A stretch of DNA of 64,000 bases, taken from positions 372,001 to 436,000 of the forward strand of contig NZ_FNGV01000002.1 in the NCBI RefSeq assembly GCF_900103215.1, in the 5' to 3' direction. Positions 1 through 11,195 of the stretch are shown here, in pieces. The position numbers and the translations under genes are program-made. Position 1 is the first letter of the stretch, and each line of letters opens with the position of its first letter. Source of the DNA: Kriegella aquimaris. GTDB lineage: Bacteria > Bacteroidota > Bacteroidia > Flavobacteriales > Flavobacteriaceae. The notes below the pieces were generated by a model that saw only the letters and a program-made list of their open reading frames with translations, did not search any database and was not told the DNA's origin.

Positions 1-2
1 TG

Positions 3-608
3 GTTATTAATGATATGGATATGCCCTTGATTATTAAGGTAGCATCCATTCCAAGAGAGCGTATTCAGGTTTATTTTATTGATAATGAAGAGTATTTTAA
101 ACGAAAAGCAACTTTTACCGATGTAGAAGGGAATCTTTTTCCTGACAATGACCAACGGGCTATTTTCTTTGCCAAAGGTGTCGTTGAAACGGTAAAAAAA
201 TTAAACTGGACGCCAGATATTATCCATGTTCATGGATGGATGGCCTCTTTGTTGCCGCTTTATCTAAAGAACTACTACGCTGATGAACCCCTATTTGGAG
301 ATAGTAAGATTGTACTGTCAGTATATGGGAAATCTTTCGAAGGGGAATTGGATAAAGGAATGAAAGATAAGATTCTTTTTGATGGATTACCCGAAGAAGC
401 TATAAGTCCGCTTGCTGAGCCCACCTATAATAATTTGTTAAAAGTAGCTGTAAATTTTTCGGATGCTGTTATTTTAGCCTCGGAAGAAATTCCCGAAGAT
501 TTGCAAACGCATATTGCCAACCTCCAAAAACCGGTGTTGCCATATGTTTCTCTCCAAGAGTTTGAGGAAGCCTATGCAAACTTTTATAACACAGAAGTTT
601 TAAAATAA
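3..608 (+). CDS. Glycogen/starch synthase-like GT5 domain protein, 5' truncated by the window
   Basis: The reading frame is open at the window edge, so the N-terminus is missing. About 200 residues remain. The stretch DIIHVHGWMASLLPLYLK resembles the H-x-H-x-W segment of the GT5 (ADP-glucose:glucan synthase) catalytic domain. The protein ends without a GT1-type C-terminal half, as in the short GT5-only homologues that Bacteroidota carry near panC and DUF4270 genes (family knowledge). Whether such short proteins make glucan is uncertain. It ends 5 bp before the DUF4270 lipoprotein gene, so the two are probably cotranscribed. Confidence 0.75.
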   Translation, partial: VINDMDMPLIIKVASIPRERIQVYFIDNEEYFKRKATFTDVEGNLFPDNDQRAIFFAKGVVETVKKLNWTPDIIHVHGWMASLLPLYLKNYYADEPLFGDSKIVLSVYGKSFEGELDKGMKDKILFDGLPEEAISPLAEPTYNNLLKVAVNFSDAVILASEEIPEDLQTHIANLQKPVLPYVSLQEFEEAYANFYNTEVLK

Positions 609-613
609 TCTAG

Positions 614-2437
614 ATGACTTTTTTGAGTAGATTTAAATTTCCTGCATTGGCAGGTTTCTTTCTGGTTGTGGTAATGTTAGGTTCCTGTGAAGAAGACCTA
701 ACCACTATAGGGGCCCAAGTAGTGGGTGATTCTCCCTTTACGACCAATAAGCAGGTTTTTGACGTATTTGCATACAATAAGAAGATTGAAGCTGTTCGCA
801 CCAACAAACTACCAGTTTATCAGTTGGGTGTTTTTGATGATCCCATTTATGGAAAGACGGAGGCAAGAATCACTACACAATTAACACTTTCATCAGGAAA
901 TCCAACATTTGGCGGACTTACCCAAGAAGGAGAGGATAGTGCGGCCGCCGATAGCGACGATACTACCGTTCCTGATAATGAACAGGTAAAAGAAGTTTAT
1001 TTGTATATACCTTATTTAACGCAGGCCGAAGCATTGCGCGATAGTGATGGCGATGGAGTTGATGATGCTTTTGATGTTGATAGCGAGGATCCTGCTAGTG
1101 ACAGTGATGGTGATGGCATTACTGATAATCAGGAGAGAGCGAATGGCACAGACCCGCTTAGCTCGGTCAACGATACGATACAGAACAATTTCGCCAAGCG
1201 TATCAACATCGATAGTATTTATTTGAATGGAAAGAGCCTGCCTAAAAATTTAGATGGAACTTCTCATACTTTCTCATTGAAAGTAGAGCGTTCAACTTAT
1301 TATTTACGTAATCTAGACCCCAACACCAATTTTCAACAAGCTCAGGAGTACTTTTCGAACAAGGAGTTTGCGCCTACTTTTGTTGATGATGTGCTAGCTA
1401 CCGAAGATGTGGTCATTAGTGATATAGAAATGTTATTGACCCCAGAAGATAATGAGGCGACAGAGGATGTTGACGAATCACTAACGAAAACACATTTGGC
1501 ACCCGGAATACGAATTCCGTTAAGTAACAGTTTTTTTCAGCAGAACATCTTGGACAAAGAAGGAAGTTCTGAATTGTTGAGCCAAGCAAATTTTAGTGAG
1601 TTCTTAAGGGGTATCCATCTATCTGTTGCACCGATTAACGATGATATCATGCTCCTGCTAGATTTGACTCTTGCTAATATTACCATTAGGTACGAATATG
1701 ATAGTTATAATGCGACTGACGGGGAAGTCGAAAAGAAAGAGCGGGATTTTGTACTTGGGCTATTGCGCAATCAGAGTGGTATTATCTCGGGCAACGCGGT
1801 AAATACCTTTATAAACGACGCTTATCCACCAGAGATTCTTAATAGTATGGATGCATCTGAGAACGCTTCTAGGCTTTACCTTAAGGGTGGTGCAGGTTCT
1901 TTTTCTCAAATAAGGTTATTTCATGAAAATAAAGATAATGCAGCGGGCATAATAAATCAAATTAAGGTAAACAACTGGATTGTCAATGAGGCAAACCTTG
2001 TTTTTTACGTTGACAATACCTCACCTTTGGCAGAAGAACCACTGAGGTTGTATATGTACAAGACCGGTACAAATGAGCCACTTATCGATTATGCCACAGA
2101 AACATCATCTTCGGAAACCTTACAAGGTCTCTATTTGAATTATGGTGGAGTTTTGGATGACTCGGGAACGGGAGCTAAAAAATATACCGTTCGAATAACC
2201 GATTATATCAACGATTTAGTATTGAGAGATTCGACCAATGTCGATTTAGGGCTGACAATTACTCCTGATATTTCAAGAACTGTTGCATCCAATGCCATTT
2301 TGGCAAATGATAATGAAGAATATATACCCGCAGCTTCTACTATTACTCCTTTGGGAACTATTCTTTATGGAAGTACCGGTAGCACACCTTCCGATAATAG
2401 ATTAAAACTTGAAATATCCTATACGAAGGTTGACTAA
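614..2437 (+). CDS. DUF4270 outer-membrane lipoprotein with a TSP3-like calcium-binding insert
   Basis: A 607-residue lipoprotein. An N-terminal hydrophobic segment ends in a lipobox with Cys25, followed by Glu-Glu-Asp; acidic residues there fit the surface-export signal of flavobacterial lipoproteins. The body matches the DUF4270 family, usually found next to glmS and a GT5 gene in Flavobacteriaceae, as here. Residues 143-181 hold two DSDGDG(V/I)xD repeats spaced like thrombospondin type-3 calcium-binding repeats. They sit between predicted beta segments and look like an insertion. Function is unknown; a surface role is inferred from the signal. Start is the ATG 5 bp after the upstream stop. 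Confidence 0.85.
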   Translation: MTFLSRFKFPALAGFFLVVVMLGSCEEDLTTIGAQVVGDSPFTTNKQVFDVFAYNKKIEAVRTNKLPVYQLGVFDDPIYGKTEARITTQLTLSSGNPTFGGLTQEGEDSAAADSDDTTVPDNEQVKEVYLYIPYLTQAEALRDSDGDGVDDAFDVDSEDPASDSDGDGITDNQERANGTDPLSSVNDTIQNNFAKRINIDSIYLNGKSLPKNLDGTSHTFSLKVERSTYYLRNLDPNTNFQQAQEYFSNKEFAPTFVDDVLATEDVVISDIEMLLTPEDNEATEDVDESLTKTHLAPGIRIPLSNSFFQQNILDKEGSSELLSQANFSEFLRGIHLSVAPINDDIMLLLDLTLANITIRYEYDSYNATDGEVEKKERDFVLGLLRNQSGIISGNAVNTFINDAYPPEILNSMDASENASRLYLKGGAGSFSQIRLFHENKDNAAGIINQIKVNNWIVNEANLVFYVDNTSPLAEEPLRLYMYKTGTNEPLIDYATETSSSETLQGLYLNYGGVLDDSGTGAKKYTVRITDYINDLVLRDSTNVDLGLTITPDISRTVASNAILANDNEEYIPAASTITPLGTILYGSTGSTPSDNRLKLEISYTKVD

Positions 2438-2576
2438 GTGCCTATTATCCAAATAATTAAATGCTGATTATGAGATTTTTTTGAAAATCTTATAATTTTT
2501 AGCCCCCTCAAAGTGCGACTTACGGAAAATTTACGTTATATGTCCGTAAACCAGATGATTTTCTCCCTACATCATG

Positions 2577-2584
2577 TAAATTTG
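2577..2584 (+). promoter_or_regulatory. Bacteroidota -7 element for glmS
   Basis: TAAATTTG matches the TAnnTTTG consensus of the Bacteroidota primary sigma factor and lies 40 bp before the glmS ATG. No good TTG -33 box is seen at the right spacing. A 7-bp inverted repeat (TTACGGA 2520-2526, TCCGTAA 2543-2549) lies just upstream and could be an operator. Confidence 0.45.
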
Positions 2585-2624
2585 CGCGATATTAAGAATT
2601 TAACCGAACTAGAAATAAAATACT

Positions 2625-4472
2625 ATGTGTGGAATTGTAGGTTATATTGGACATAGGCAAGCTTACCCTATCGTTATTAAAGGATTGCAACGATTGGAGT
2701 ATCGCGGCTATGACAGTGCCGGAATAGCACTTTACGACGGTAATAACATAAATCTTTCAAAGACGAAGGGCAAGGTCGAAGATTTGAAAAAGAGGTCTGA
2801 AGCCACTATTTCTCTCAACGGGAACTTGGGATTAGGCCACACGCGTTGGGCTACCCATGGTGTTCCCAACGATGTTAATTCGCATCCACATTACTCCAAT
2901 TCTGGAGAATTGGTCATTATACATAATGGAATCATTGAAAATTACGAATCCATTAAAAAAGAGTTGACCAATAGAGGATATGTTTTTCATTCTGATACCG
3001 ACACCGAGGTGTTGGTGAACCTTATCGAAGAGGTTAAGAAAACCGAAGACGTAAAATTGGGCAAGGCAGTTCAGATCGCATTGAACCAGGTTGTAGGGGC
3101 ATATGCCATTGCTGTTTTTGACAAGCAGAAGCCTGATGAAATCGTTGTGGCCAAATTGGGTAGCCCGTTGGCTATCGGTGTTGGTGATAAGGAATTTTTT
3201 ATTGCTTCAGATGCTTCTCCGTTTATCGAATTTACAAACAATGCGGTCTATCTGGAAGATGAAGAAATGGCCATTATTCGGTTGGGCAAAGAAATCAAAT
3301 TGAGAAAAATCAAGGATGATGCCATTGCTTATCCTAATATTTTGGAACTTCAATTAAATCTTGAGGAAATTGAAAAAGGTGGCTATGACCATTTTATGCT
3401 CAAGGAAATCTACGAACAGCCAAGGGCGATTTTAGACACGTATCGGGGGCGTTTGCTTGCAGATCAGGGTTTAATCCGTATGGCAGGTATAGATGAACAC
3501 TTAGAAAAATTTTTGAATGCCAATAGAATAATTATTGTGGCTTGCGGAACATCTTGGCATGCCGGTCTGGTGGCCGAATATATTTTTGAAGATTTGGCCC
3601 GAATTCCTGTGGAGGTCGAGTATGCATCCGAATTCCGATATAGAAACCCTGTAATTACAGATAAAGATGTATTGATTGCGATTTCGCAGTCGGGAGAAAC
3701 AGCGGATACCTTGGCCGCTATCAAAATGGCCAAGGAAAAAGGTGCTTTCGTATTTGGTGTTTGTAATGTTGTGGGTTCTTCTATTGCCCGTGAGACTCAT
3801 GCAGGGGCATATACTCACGCGGGTCCAGAAATTGGAGTAGCCTCAACCAAGGCATTTACTACCCAGATTACGGTTCTCACGTTGATGGCCTTAAAATTAG
3901 CTAAGGAAAAAGGTGTTTTTTCACAATCAAAGTTCCATGAGTTTTTGACCGAATTAGAGACTATTCCGGCTAAAGTGGAAAAAGCATTGGAGTCGAACGC
4001 ACTGATTGAGGTTATTGCAAACGTATATAAAGATTCAACGAACTGTTTGTATTTGGGCAGGGGGTATAATTTTCCTGTAGCGCTTGAAGGTGCTTTAAAG
4101 CTAAAAGAGATTAGTTATATTCATGCTGAGGGTTATCCGGCCGCTGAAATGAAACACGGCCCAATTGCTTTGATCGATGAACAAATGCCTGTGTTTGTAA
4201 TTGCTACCAAAAAAGGGCATTACGAAAAAGTCGTGAGTAATATTCAGGAGATAAAATCCAGAAAAGGAAAAATCATTGCCATTGTTACCGAAGGAGATAC
4301 CCAAGTAAGGGAATTAGCAGATCATGTAGTAGAAGTTCCGGAAACACTTGAAAGTCTTACGCCGCTTTTGACTACAATACCTTTACAATTGTTGTCATAC
4401 CATATAGCGGTTATGCGGGGATGTAATGTTGATCAACCTCGTAATCTAGCAAAATCGGTTACCGTGGAATAG
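2625..4472 (+). CDS. glmS: Glutamine--fructose-6-phosphate aminotransferase (isomerizing)
   Basis: Makes glucosamine-6-phosphate from fructose-6-phosphate and glutamine, the first step to UDP-GlcNAc for peptidoglycan and LPS. The 615 residues are full length for the family. The protein begins MCGIVGYIGH, so Cys2 is the N-terminal glutaminase nucleophile once Met1 is removed. HTRWATHG and HNGIIENY follow in the glutaminase domain. Two SIS sugar-isomerase domains follow (CGTSWHAG and SQSGETADTL in the first), and it ends in the conserved NLAKSVTVE tail. Its own promoter is upstream and a strong terminator is downstream. No glmS ribozyme is visible in the leader. Confidence 0.98.
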   Translation: MCGIVGYIGHRQAYPIVIKGLQRLEYRGYDSAGIALYDGNNINLSKTKGKVEDLKKRSEATISLNGNLGLGHTRWATHGVPNDVNSHPHYSNSGELVIIHNGIIENYESIKKELTNRGYVFHSDTDTEVLVNLIEEVKKTEDVKLGKAVQIALNQVVGAYAIAVFDKQKPDEIVVAKLGSPLAIGVGDKEFFIASDASPFIEFTNNAVYLEDEEMAIIRLGKEIKLRKIKDDAIAYPNILELQLNLEEIEKGGYDHFMLKEIYEQPRAILDTYRGRLLADQGLIRMAGIDEHLEKFLNANRIIIVACGTSWHAGLVAEYIFEDLARIPVEVEYASEFRYRNPVITDKDVLIAISQSGETADTLAAIKMAKEKGAFVFGVCNVVGSSIARETHAGAYTHAGPEIGVASTKAFTTQITVLTLMALKLAKEKGVFSQSKFHEFLTELETIPAKVEKALESNALIEVIANVYKDSTNCLYLGRGYNFPVALEGALKLKEISYIHAEGYPAAEMKHGPIALIDEQMPVFVIATKKGHYEKVVSNIQEIKSRKGKIIAIVTEGDTQVRELADHVVEVPETLESLTPLLTTIPLQLLSYHIAVMRGCNVDQPRNLAKSVTVE

Positions 4473-4496
4473 GAAACCGAATTTAACTTCTTACAA

Positions 4497-4526
4497 AGCC
4501 CATGAATTAGTTCATGGGCTTTTTTT
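4497..4526 (+). terminator. Rho-independent terminator of glmS
   Basis: A perfect 10-bp stem (AGCCCATGAA / TTCATGGGCT) with a TTAG loop is followed by six T residues, 24 bp after the glmS stop codon. Confidence 0.9.
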
Positions 4527-4657
4527 GTGGATTTAAGATTTTCAAACCTCTGTTTTTAGGAAAAATATACTATGCGTGCATAATTTTTTTCATTTTCGTA
4601 TTCTTGGACTGAAAAATTCCGTAAATTGCTAAGGTAAAACTATATAACTCAAATACT

Positions 4658-7429
4658 ATGCGAACAGTACTACTCGTCCCCCTGCTGTTGCTGGGGGCAA
4701 TTGCATTTTCACAGACTAATGTCAAGGGAAGTGTGGCCGATGAGAATGGAGAGCCAGTGCCTGGCGCCAATATTATAATTGTTGGTAAGGCCATTGGAAC
4801 TACTTCTGATTTTGACGGAAATTTCCTTCTTCAAACAGAAGAGGAGCCTCCTTTTCAGTTGCGCATTACAACTCTTGGCTATTCCGATGCCATAGCTGAG
4901 GTGACAACCAACAATCAAACTTTGGCAATTGTTCTTACTGAGGCACAAACCTTTTTAGATGAAGTTGTTCTCTCGGCATCACGTACCCCGGAGCGTATTT
5001 TTGAATCGCCCGTAACCGTAGAGCGTTTGGGGCTGAAAGAAATAAAAAATACGGCTTCCGTAGATTTTTATGATGGTTTAGAAAACTTAAAAGGCGTAGA
5101 TGTCAACACGAACAGTTTGACCTTTAAGTCAATTAATACCAGGGGTTTTGCGACATTTGCAAACAATCGGTTCATGCAATTGGTCGATGGTATGGACAAT
5201 TCTACTCCAGCCTTGAATTTCCCCATTGGAAACTTAGTGGGCATGATTGAAACCGATGTATTGAGTGTAGAACTATTACCAGGGGCTTCGTCTGCATTAT
5301 ATGGCGCGAACGCATTTAACGGAATCTTGTTTATGCGCAGTAAAAACCCTTTTGATCATCAGGGAATAAGCGTATCCATTAAGCGGGGAATAACATCTCA
5401 AGAAGCGGCAGGCGATAATTCATACACAGATGTAGGCGTCAGGGCCGCCTATAAATTTAGCGATAAGTTTGCCGGTAAAGTGAACTTCGGTTACCTCAGG
5501 GGTACCGATTGGCAAGCAACAAGTGAGGTGGATAAGTTTGTTGAGGGTAGAACCAGGACAAACCCTTCGTACAATGGTATAAATATTTACGGAGATGAGG
5601 TGGCTCAAAACATCAGGTCAGCTTCGGGGTTGGGCGTTATTCCAGATGTCGTAGTATCAAGAACAGGGTATAACGAAAGAGACTTGACCAACTATAAAGC
5701 CGAAAGTGTGAAAGCGGATTGGGGATTGTACTATCGCCCAATTGTAGATAATAGCTTAGAATTATCGTATGTCGGTAAGGTAGGAACGGGAACGACCATA
5801 TACCAAGGCCTGAACCGATACAATCTTGACGGTTTTTTCCAAGAACAGCATAAATTGGAAATAAAAAATGACAACTTCTTTGTAAGGGGTTACGTGGTTG
5901 CCGATAAAGCAGGAGATTCCTATGATATGGTCTTTACAGGAATCAATATCCTTAATAGTTGGAAACCTCACAGACAATGGTTTGCAGACTATATTTCTAC
6001 CTATGCCGGTATCGAATTAAGTGGCAACCCACAAGGGTTAACTACACAGCAAAAGCACGACGCTGCAAGAGCAGTTGCGGAACAAGGAAGATTCGAACCG
6101 GGAACGCCTGAATATCAAGCTGCATTCGACAGAAGTATAAATGACCCTAATCTATTGACTGGTTCTAAATTTCAAGATGCTTCGAAGTATTATCATGCCG
6201 ACGCTAATTATAACTTCAGCCACTTAATCGATTTTGCCGACATTCAAATAGGTGGTTCCTACCGACAATATAGTTTGAATTCCGGTGGAACTATTTATAC
6301 CGACTTTGATGGGGCTATCGATTATTCTGAATTTGGTATTTATACCCAGATACAAAAGGGCTTTGATTTCAGCGAGGTGATGAGTCTGAAAATAACAGGG
6401 TCTGCACGATATGATAAATCCGAATTTTTTGATGGCTACATCTCACCGAGAATATCTGCAGGGCTTACGATTAATAGAGACCATAATGTTCGTGCATCGG
6501 TACAGACCGGCTTTAGAAACCCGACCACTCAAGATTTGTTTATTGGGCTAGATTCCGGTGCAGGCGTTTTGGTAGGTTCAGCACCAGAAAATTTGGATAG
6601 ATACTCGAAACCGTATGATGTGAGCAGTGCCGGGCAATTAGCAGGCCAACCGACCACAATAACCCAAACGGGGGCTGCTGCCTATAATAATTCGTATACC
6701 GAAAGTTCTTTAGAAGAATTTGCTGCCACCGGGAACCCCGCTGTTTTGGCCAGCGCAGATGCGATAGCAAATCCCAATTTGATAAAACCGGAGCAAGTAA
6801 CATCTGCCGAAATAGGTTACCGAGGTAAGTTTGGAAACCTCATAGTAGATTTTAGTACTTACTATAATAAGTACAAAGATTTTATCTCTCAAGAATCTGT
6901 TGCAGCACCTTTATATGGCACAGTAGGGGATAATGGATTGTCGATAGCTGCCATAGTAAATGGTGATTATATCGGTTATGGTACCTATACAAATGCCAAA
7001 GCTGATGTTAACTCTTATGGCGCATCTTTAGGGTTATCGCTCAAAGTATTTGGCGATTTTGATTTAAGTGGAAGTTATACTTTCTCGAAACTAGATTTTG
7101 AGCAAGAAAAATATCCCGATTTCACAACAAATTTTAACACCCCGGAGCATAAATTCAAGGCCAGTTTTGGAAACGCCGATCTTTTCGAGAACTTTGGTTT
7201 TAATGTCGCTTATCGATTTAGTGATGACTACTATTGGGAGTCGACCTTTGGAGATGGCTTGGTGCCTGAGTTCCATACGGTGGATGCTCAGATAAACTAT
7301 AGGGTGCCAAGTATAAAATCTACGTTTAAAGCTGGCGGCACCAACCTTTTGGGAGATGAATATTTCACGGCTTTCGGAACAGGCTTTATAGGATCCATGT
7401 ACTATGTGGGGTGGACAATCAATAATTAA
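4658..7429 (+). CDS. TonB-dependent outer-membrane receptor with N-terminal carboxypeptidase-like domain
   Basis: A 923-residue outer-membrane transporter that would take up a ligand using TonB/ExbBD energy. A signal peptide ends near AFSQT. A carboxypeptidase-regulatory-like beta domain follows (residues about 23-95, GSVADENGEPVPGANI). Next come the plug (FKSINTRGFATFANNRFMQLVDG and LPGASSALYGANAFNGILF regions) and a long beta-barrel ending in aromatic YYVGWTINN. It is followed 12 bp later by an SGNH-hydrolase lipoprotein, a partner arrangement like SusC/SusD units but with a hydrolase instead of SusD. The substrate is unknown; an ester- or lipid-containing ligand is inferred from the partner only. 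Confidence 0.9.
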   Translation: MRTVLLVPLLLLGAIAFSQTNVKGSVADENGEPVPGANIIIVGKAIGTTSDFDGNFLLQTEEEPPFQLRITTLGYSDAIAEVTTNNQTLAIVLTEAQTFLDEVVLSASRTPERIFESPVTVERLGLKEIKNTASVDFYDGLENLKGVDVNTNSLTFKSINTRGFATFANNRFMQLVDGMDNSTPALNFPIGNLVGMIETDVLSVELLPGASSALYGANAFNGILFMRSKNPFDHQGISVSIKRGITSQEAAGDNSYTDVGVRAAYKFSDKFAGKVNFGYLRGTDWQATSEVDKFVEGRTRTNPSYNGINIYGDEVAQNIRSASGLGVIPDVVVSRTGYNERDLTNYKAESVKADWGLYYRPIVDNSLELSYVGKVGTGTTIYQGLNRYNLDGFFQEQHKLEIKNDNFFVRGYVVADKAGDSYDMVFTGINILNSWKPHRQWFADYISTYAGIELSGNPQGLTTQQKHDAARAVAEQGRFEPGTPEYQAAFDRSINDPNLLTGSKFQDASKYYHADANYNFSHLIDFADIQIGGSYRQYSLNSGGTIYTDFDGAIDYSEFGIYTQIQKGFDFSEVMSLKITGSARYDKSEFFDGYISPRISAGLTINRDHNVRASVQTGFRNPTTQDLFIGLDSGAGVLVGSAPENLDRYSKPYDVSSAGQLAGQPTTITQTGAAAYNNSYTESSLEEFAATGNPAVLASADAIANPNLIKPEQVTSAEIGYRGKFGNLIVDFSTYYNKYKDFISQESVAAPLYGTVGDNGLSIAAIVNGDYIGYGTYTNAKADVNSYGASLGLSLKVFGDFDLSGSYTFSKLDFEQEKYPDFTTNFNTPEHKFKASFGNADLFENFGFNVAYRFSDDYYWESTFGDGLVPEFHTVDAQINYRVPSIKSTFKAGGTNLLGDEYFTAFGTGFIGSMYYVGWTINN

Positions 7430-7441
7430 AAAAATAGCAAC

Positions 7442-9076
7442 ATGAAAATCATGAATATAAAACATATAGCCTTTCTCGCGGTGTTGATAGGCTTTAATGC
7501 ATGTAATGAACCTGAAGACGTCTTGCCCGAAGATGAGATGGAAGTATTTGTTGAGAAACCTGAACTGACTGCGGGTTCGGCAAATTTTTCGACTTATGTT
7601 TCCGTCGGAAATTCTTTGACCGCTGGTTATACCGATAATGCATTGTTTAAAGCCGGTCAGGAAAATTCAATGCCGAATATATTAGCTACGAAGTTTGCCC
7701 TTGTAGGGGGTGGTAGCTTCTCCCAGCCTTTGACCAATGATAATATTGGAGGCTTGCTTGCTGGCGGCGCACAAATACCGGGATTTAACCCCAGATTGGT
7801 CTTTGATGGAGATGGGCCTGCGCCCTTGGCCGATGTTATTGGGCCGGTCACGCCGACAACCGATATCGTTTTAAATAATCCTACCGGACCATTTAACAAT
7901 ATGGGCGTTCCCGGGGCTAAGAGCTTTCATTTGATTGCGCCGGGATATGGCAATATCGCAAATTTGCCAGCAAAGCTTGCAAATCCATACTTTATTAGAA
8001 TGACAGGGGCTACACCTGATGCGAGCGTATTGGAGTTGGCCATGGACCAATCACCGACTTTCTTCACCTTGTGGGCCGGCAACAATGATGTTTTGGGATA
8101 TGCAACTTCAGGAGGTGATGGTTCGAATCTAATCACGGAGCAAACCACATTTGACTTTGCAATCAACACTTTAGTATCTACTTTGACCACTGGAGGGGCA
8201 CAAGGGGTTATGGCCAACATACCGTATGTAAATACAATACCACATTTTACTACAGTTCCCTATAATCCTTTAGATCCGACAAACCCTGATTTTGGCCCCC
8301 AGATACCTACTTTGAATACCATATTTGGTACGTTGAATCAAATTTATACGGCGCTGGGACAGCCAGAACGAAATGTTGTCTTTTCTGAGACTGAGGCTAG
8401 TGCCGTAGTTATTAGAGATGAAAATCTTACCGATATATCCGAACAAATAATAAATGCCCTGAATGCAAACCCTGGATTTCCAATTTTTGTTCAACAGTTC
8501 GGTCTTCCTGCAGAGGCGGCTCCGCTTGTGGCTAATTTGTTGGGAACGACCTACGGGCAAACAAGACAGGCCAATGCGGATGACTTGTTCGTGTTGCCAA
8601 GTCTTTCAATAATTGGAACTGTCAACGAGGCGGCTGTAGCAGCTTTGGTCGGTCAAAATTTGCCTTTGGAGCTAGCAGGTCAATTCTCGGTGGAGGGTGT
8701 TAGCTATCCATTGGAAGATAAATGGGTTTTACTTCCTGAAGAGCAAGATGAAATCAAATTGGCGACCGACACTTTTAATGCGACGATTGCCTCAGCGGCA
8801 ACTGGGGCCGGTCTTGCTTTTGTCGACGCGAATGCCTTGATGCAGACATTGGCAAGCGGAGGGGTCACCTATGGAGATTACACACTAACCGCTAGCTTGG
8901 TAAGAGGCGGGGCATTTTCGCTTGATGGCGTTCACCTTACGGGAAAAGGATATGCAGTTATGGCGAACGAGTTTATGAAGGCTATCGATGTAACCTATGG
9001 GTCAAATTTTGAGGCCTCGGGGTCGTTGGTTAATTTAGAGGATTTTCCTACTAATTACTCCCCGCTACTGCAATAG
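7442..9076 (+). CDS. SGNH/GDSL-type hydrolase lipoprotein partnered with the upstream TonB receptor
   Basis: 544 residues with a lipoprotein signal peptide and Cys21 (FNACNEPED). The acidic residues after the Cys fit surface export. SGNH hydrolase blocks are visible: GNSLTAG (nucleophile Ser block), GNNDVLGY (Asn block) and DGVHLTGKGY (the catalytic Asp and His). This predicts an esterase or lipase displayed at the cell surface or held in the outer membrane. The protein is much longer than a bare SGNH domain, with extra segments between the blocks. It starts 12 bp after the TonB receptor stop, so the two are very probably one operon and may act on one substrate. Confidence 0.85.
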   Translation: MKIMNIKHIAFLAVLIGFNACNEPEDVLPEDEMEVFVEKPELTAGSANFSTYVSVGNSLTAGYTDNALFKAGQENSMPNILATKFALVGGGSFSQPLTNDNIGGLLAGGAQIPGFNPRLVFDGDGPAPLADVIGPVTPTTDIVLNNPTGPFNNMGVPGAKSFHLIAPGYGNIANLPAKLANPYFIRMTGATPDASVLELAMDQSPTFFTLWAGNNDVLGYATSGGDGSNLITEQTTFDFAINTLVSTLTTGGAQGVMANIPYVNTIPHFTTVPYNPLDPTNPDFGPQIPTLNTIFGTLNQIYTALGQPERNVVFSETEASAVVIRDENLTDISEQIINALNANPGFPIFVQQFGLPAEAAPLVANLLGTTYGQTRQANADDLFVLPSLSIIGTVNEAAVAALVGQNLPLELAGQFSVEGVSYPLEDKWVLLPEEQDEIKLATDTFNATIASAATGAGLAFVDANALMQTLASGGVTYGDYTLTASLVRGGAFSLDGVHLTGKGYAVMANEFMKAIDVTYGSNFEASGSLVNLEDFPTNYSPLLQ

Positions 9077-9176
9077 CACTTGTGGGTCTTAAACCATAAC
9101 AATATACCGAAAATGACGTTTTTTTTGGCGGCGCTAAAAAAAGAAAAAAGTAGTTTCTTATTTAAGATTGAAAACC

Positions 9177-9184
9177 TATCTTTG
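9177..9184 (+). promoter_or_regulatory. -7 element for the atpDC operon
   Basis: TATCTTTG (followed by C) matches TAnnTTTG and lies 76 bp upstream of the atpD start. The -33 element is not obvious. The leader between it and atpD is about 70 nt and AT-rich. Confidence 0.5.
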
Positions 9185-9247
9185 CAGCCTGAAAAACAAA
9201 GGCTTCCAAGCCTGGTTTTTTTATCTAGGTTAATCTTAAAAAGATAA

Positions 9248-10768
<1,521 letters not shown>

Positions 10769-10846
10769 TTAGTCGATAGTTGACTGATGATTGTTTTGGT
10801 TAACCTAAAACATTCATTAACAATTATCAACCAACAATTATAGAAT

Positions 10847-11125
10847 ATGTATTTAGAAATTGTATCGCCAGAAGCGACCTTATTTTCCGGAGAAGTTATC
10901 TCGGTCACTGTACCAGGGGTTGACGGGGAATTTCAGATGTTGGAAAATCACGCACCAATAGTGTCTTTATTGCAGAAAGGTAATGTCAAAGTTGAGGGTA
11001 ATATTACCATCAATAAGGCTTATGAAAACAAATTCTCAAAAGATGCGAACGGAAAAACGGTTCTGCCAATTTCTAGCGGAACGCTTGAAATGAAAGATAA
11101 TAAAGCAATTGTGCTGGCAGATTAG
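10847..11125 (+). CDS. atpC: F1F0 ATP synthase subunit epsilon (short form)
   Basis: A 92-residue epsilon subunit that couples the F1 rotor to the c-ring. It covers the N-terminal beta-sandwich domain: MYLEIVSPEATLFSGEV, the PGVDGEFQMLENHAP motif and a final beta strand. The C-terminal two-helix inhibitory domain of longer epsilon subunits is absent, as commonly seen in Bacteroidota. It lies 78 bp downstream of atpD and just before a strong terminator, so it closes the operon. Confidence 0.95.
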   Translation: MYLEIVSPEATLFSGEVISVTVPGVDGEFQMLENHAPIVSLLQKGNVKVEGNITINKAYENKFSKDANGKTVLPISSGTLEMKDNKAIVLAD

Positions 11126-11152
11126 TCGGTGAGAATATATAGTACAGATTAA

Positions 11153-11181
11153 AAGGCCATACAAATTGTATGGCCTTTTTT
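11153..11181 (+). terminator. Terminator of the atpDC operon
   Basis: A 10-bp stem (AAGGCCATAC / GTATGGCCTT) with a 5-nt loop and a T run follows atpC by 27 bp. It also covers an in-frame upstream ATG of the next gene, which argues that gene starts later. Confidence 0.88.
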
Positions 11182-11195
11182 CGTTAGTTGAAGTA

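Noticed and set aside
2438-2624. glmS ribozyme
   Set aside because: The leader is too short after the promoter and has no ribozyme core sequence.
7091-7465. 124-codon minus-strand frame over the TonB receptor end
   Set aside because: Shadow of the real gene; no homologous look.
11166-11195. Upstream ATG for the two-TM protein
   Set aside because: It lies within the atpDC terminator.
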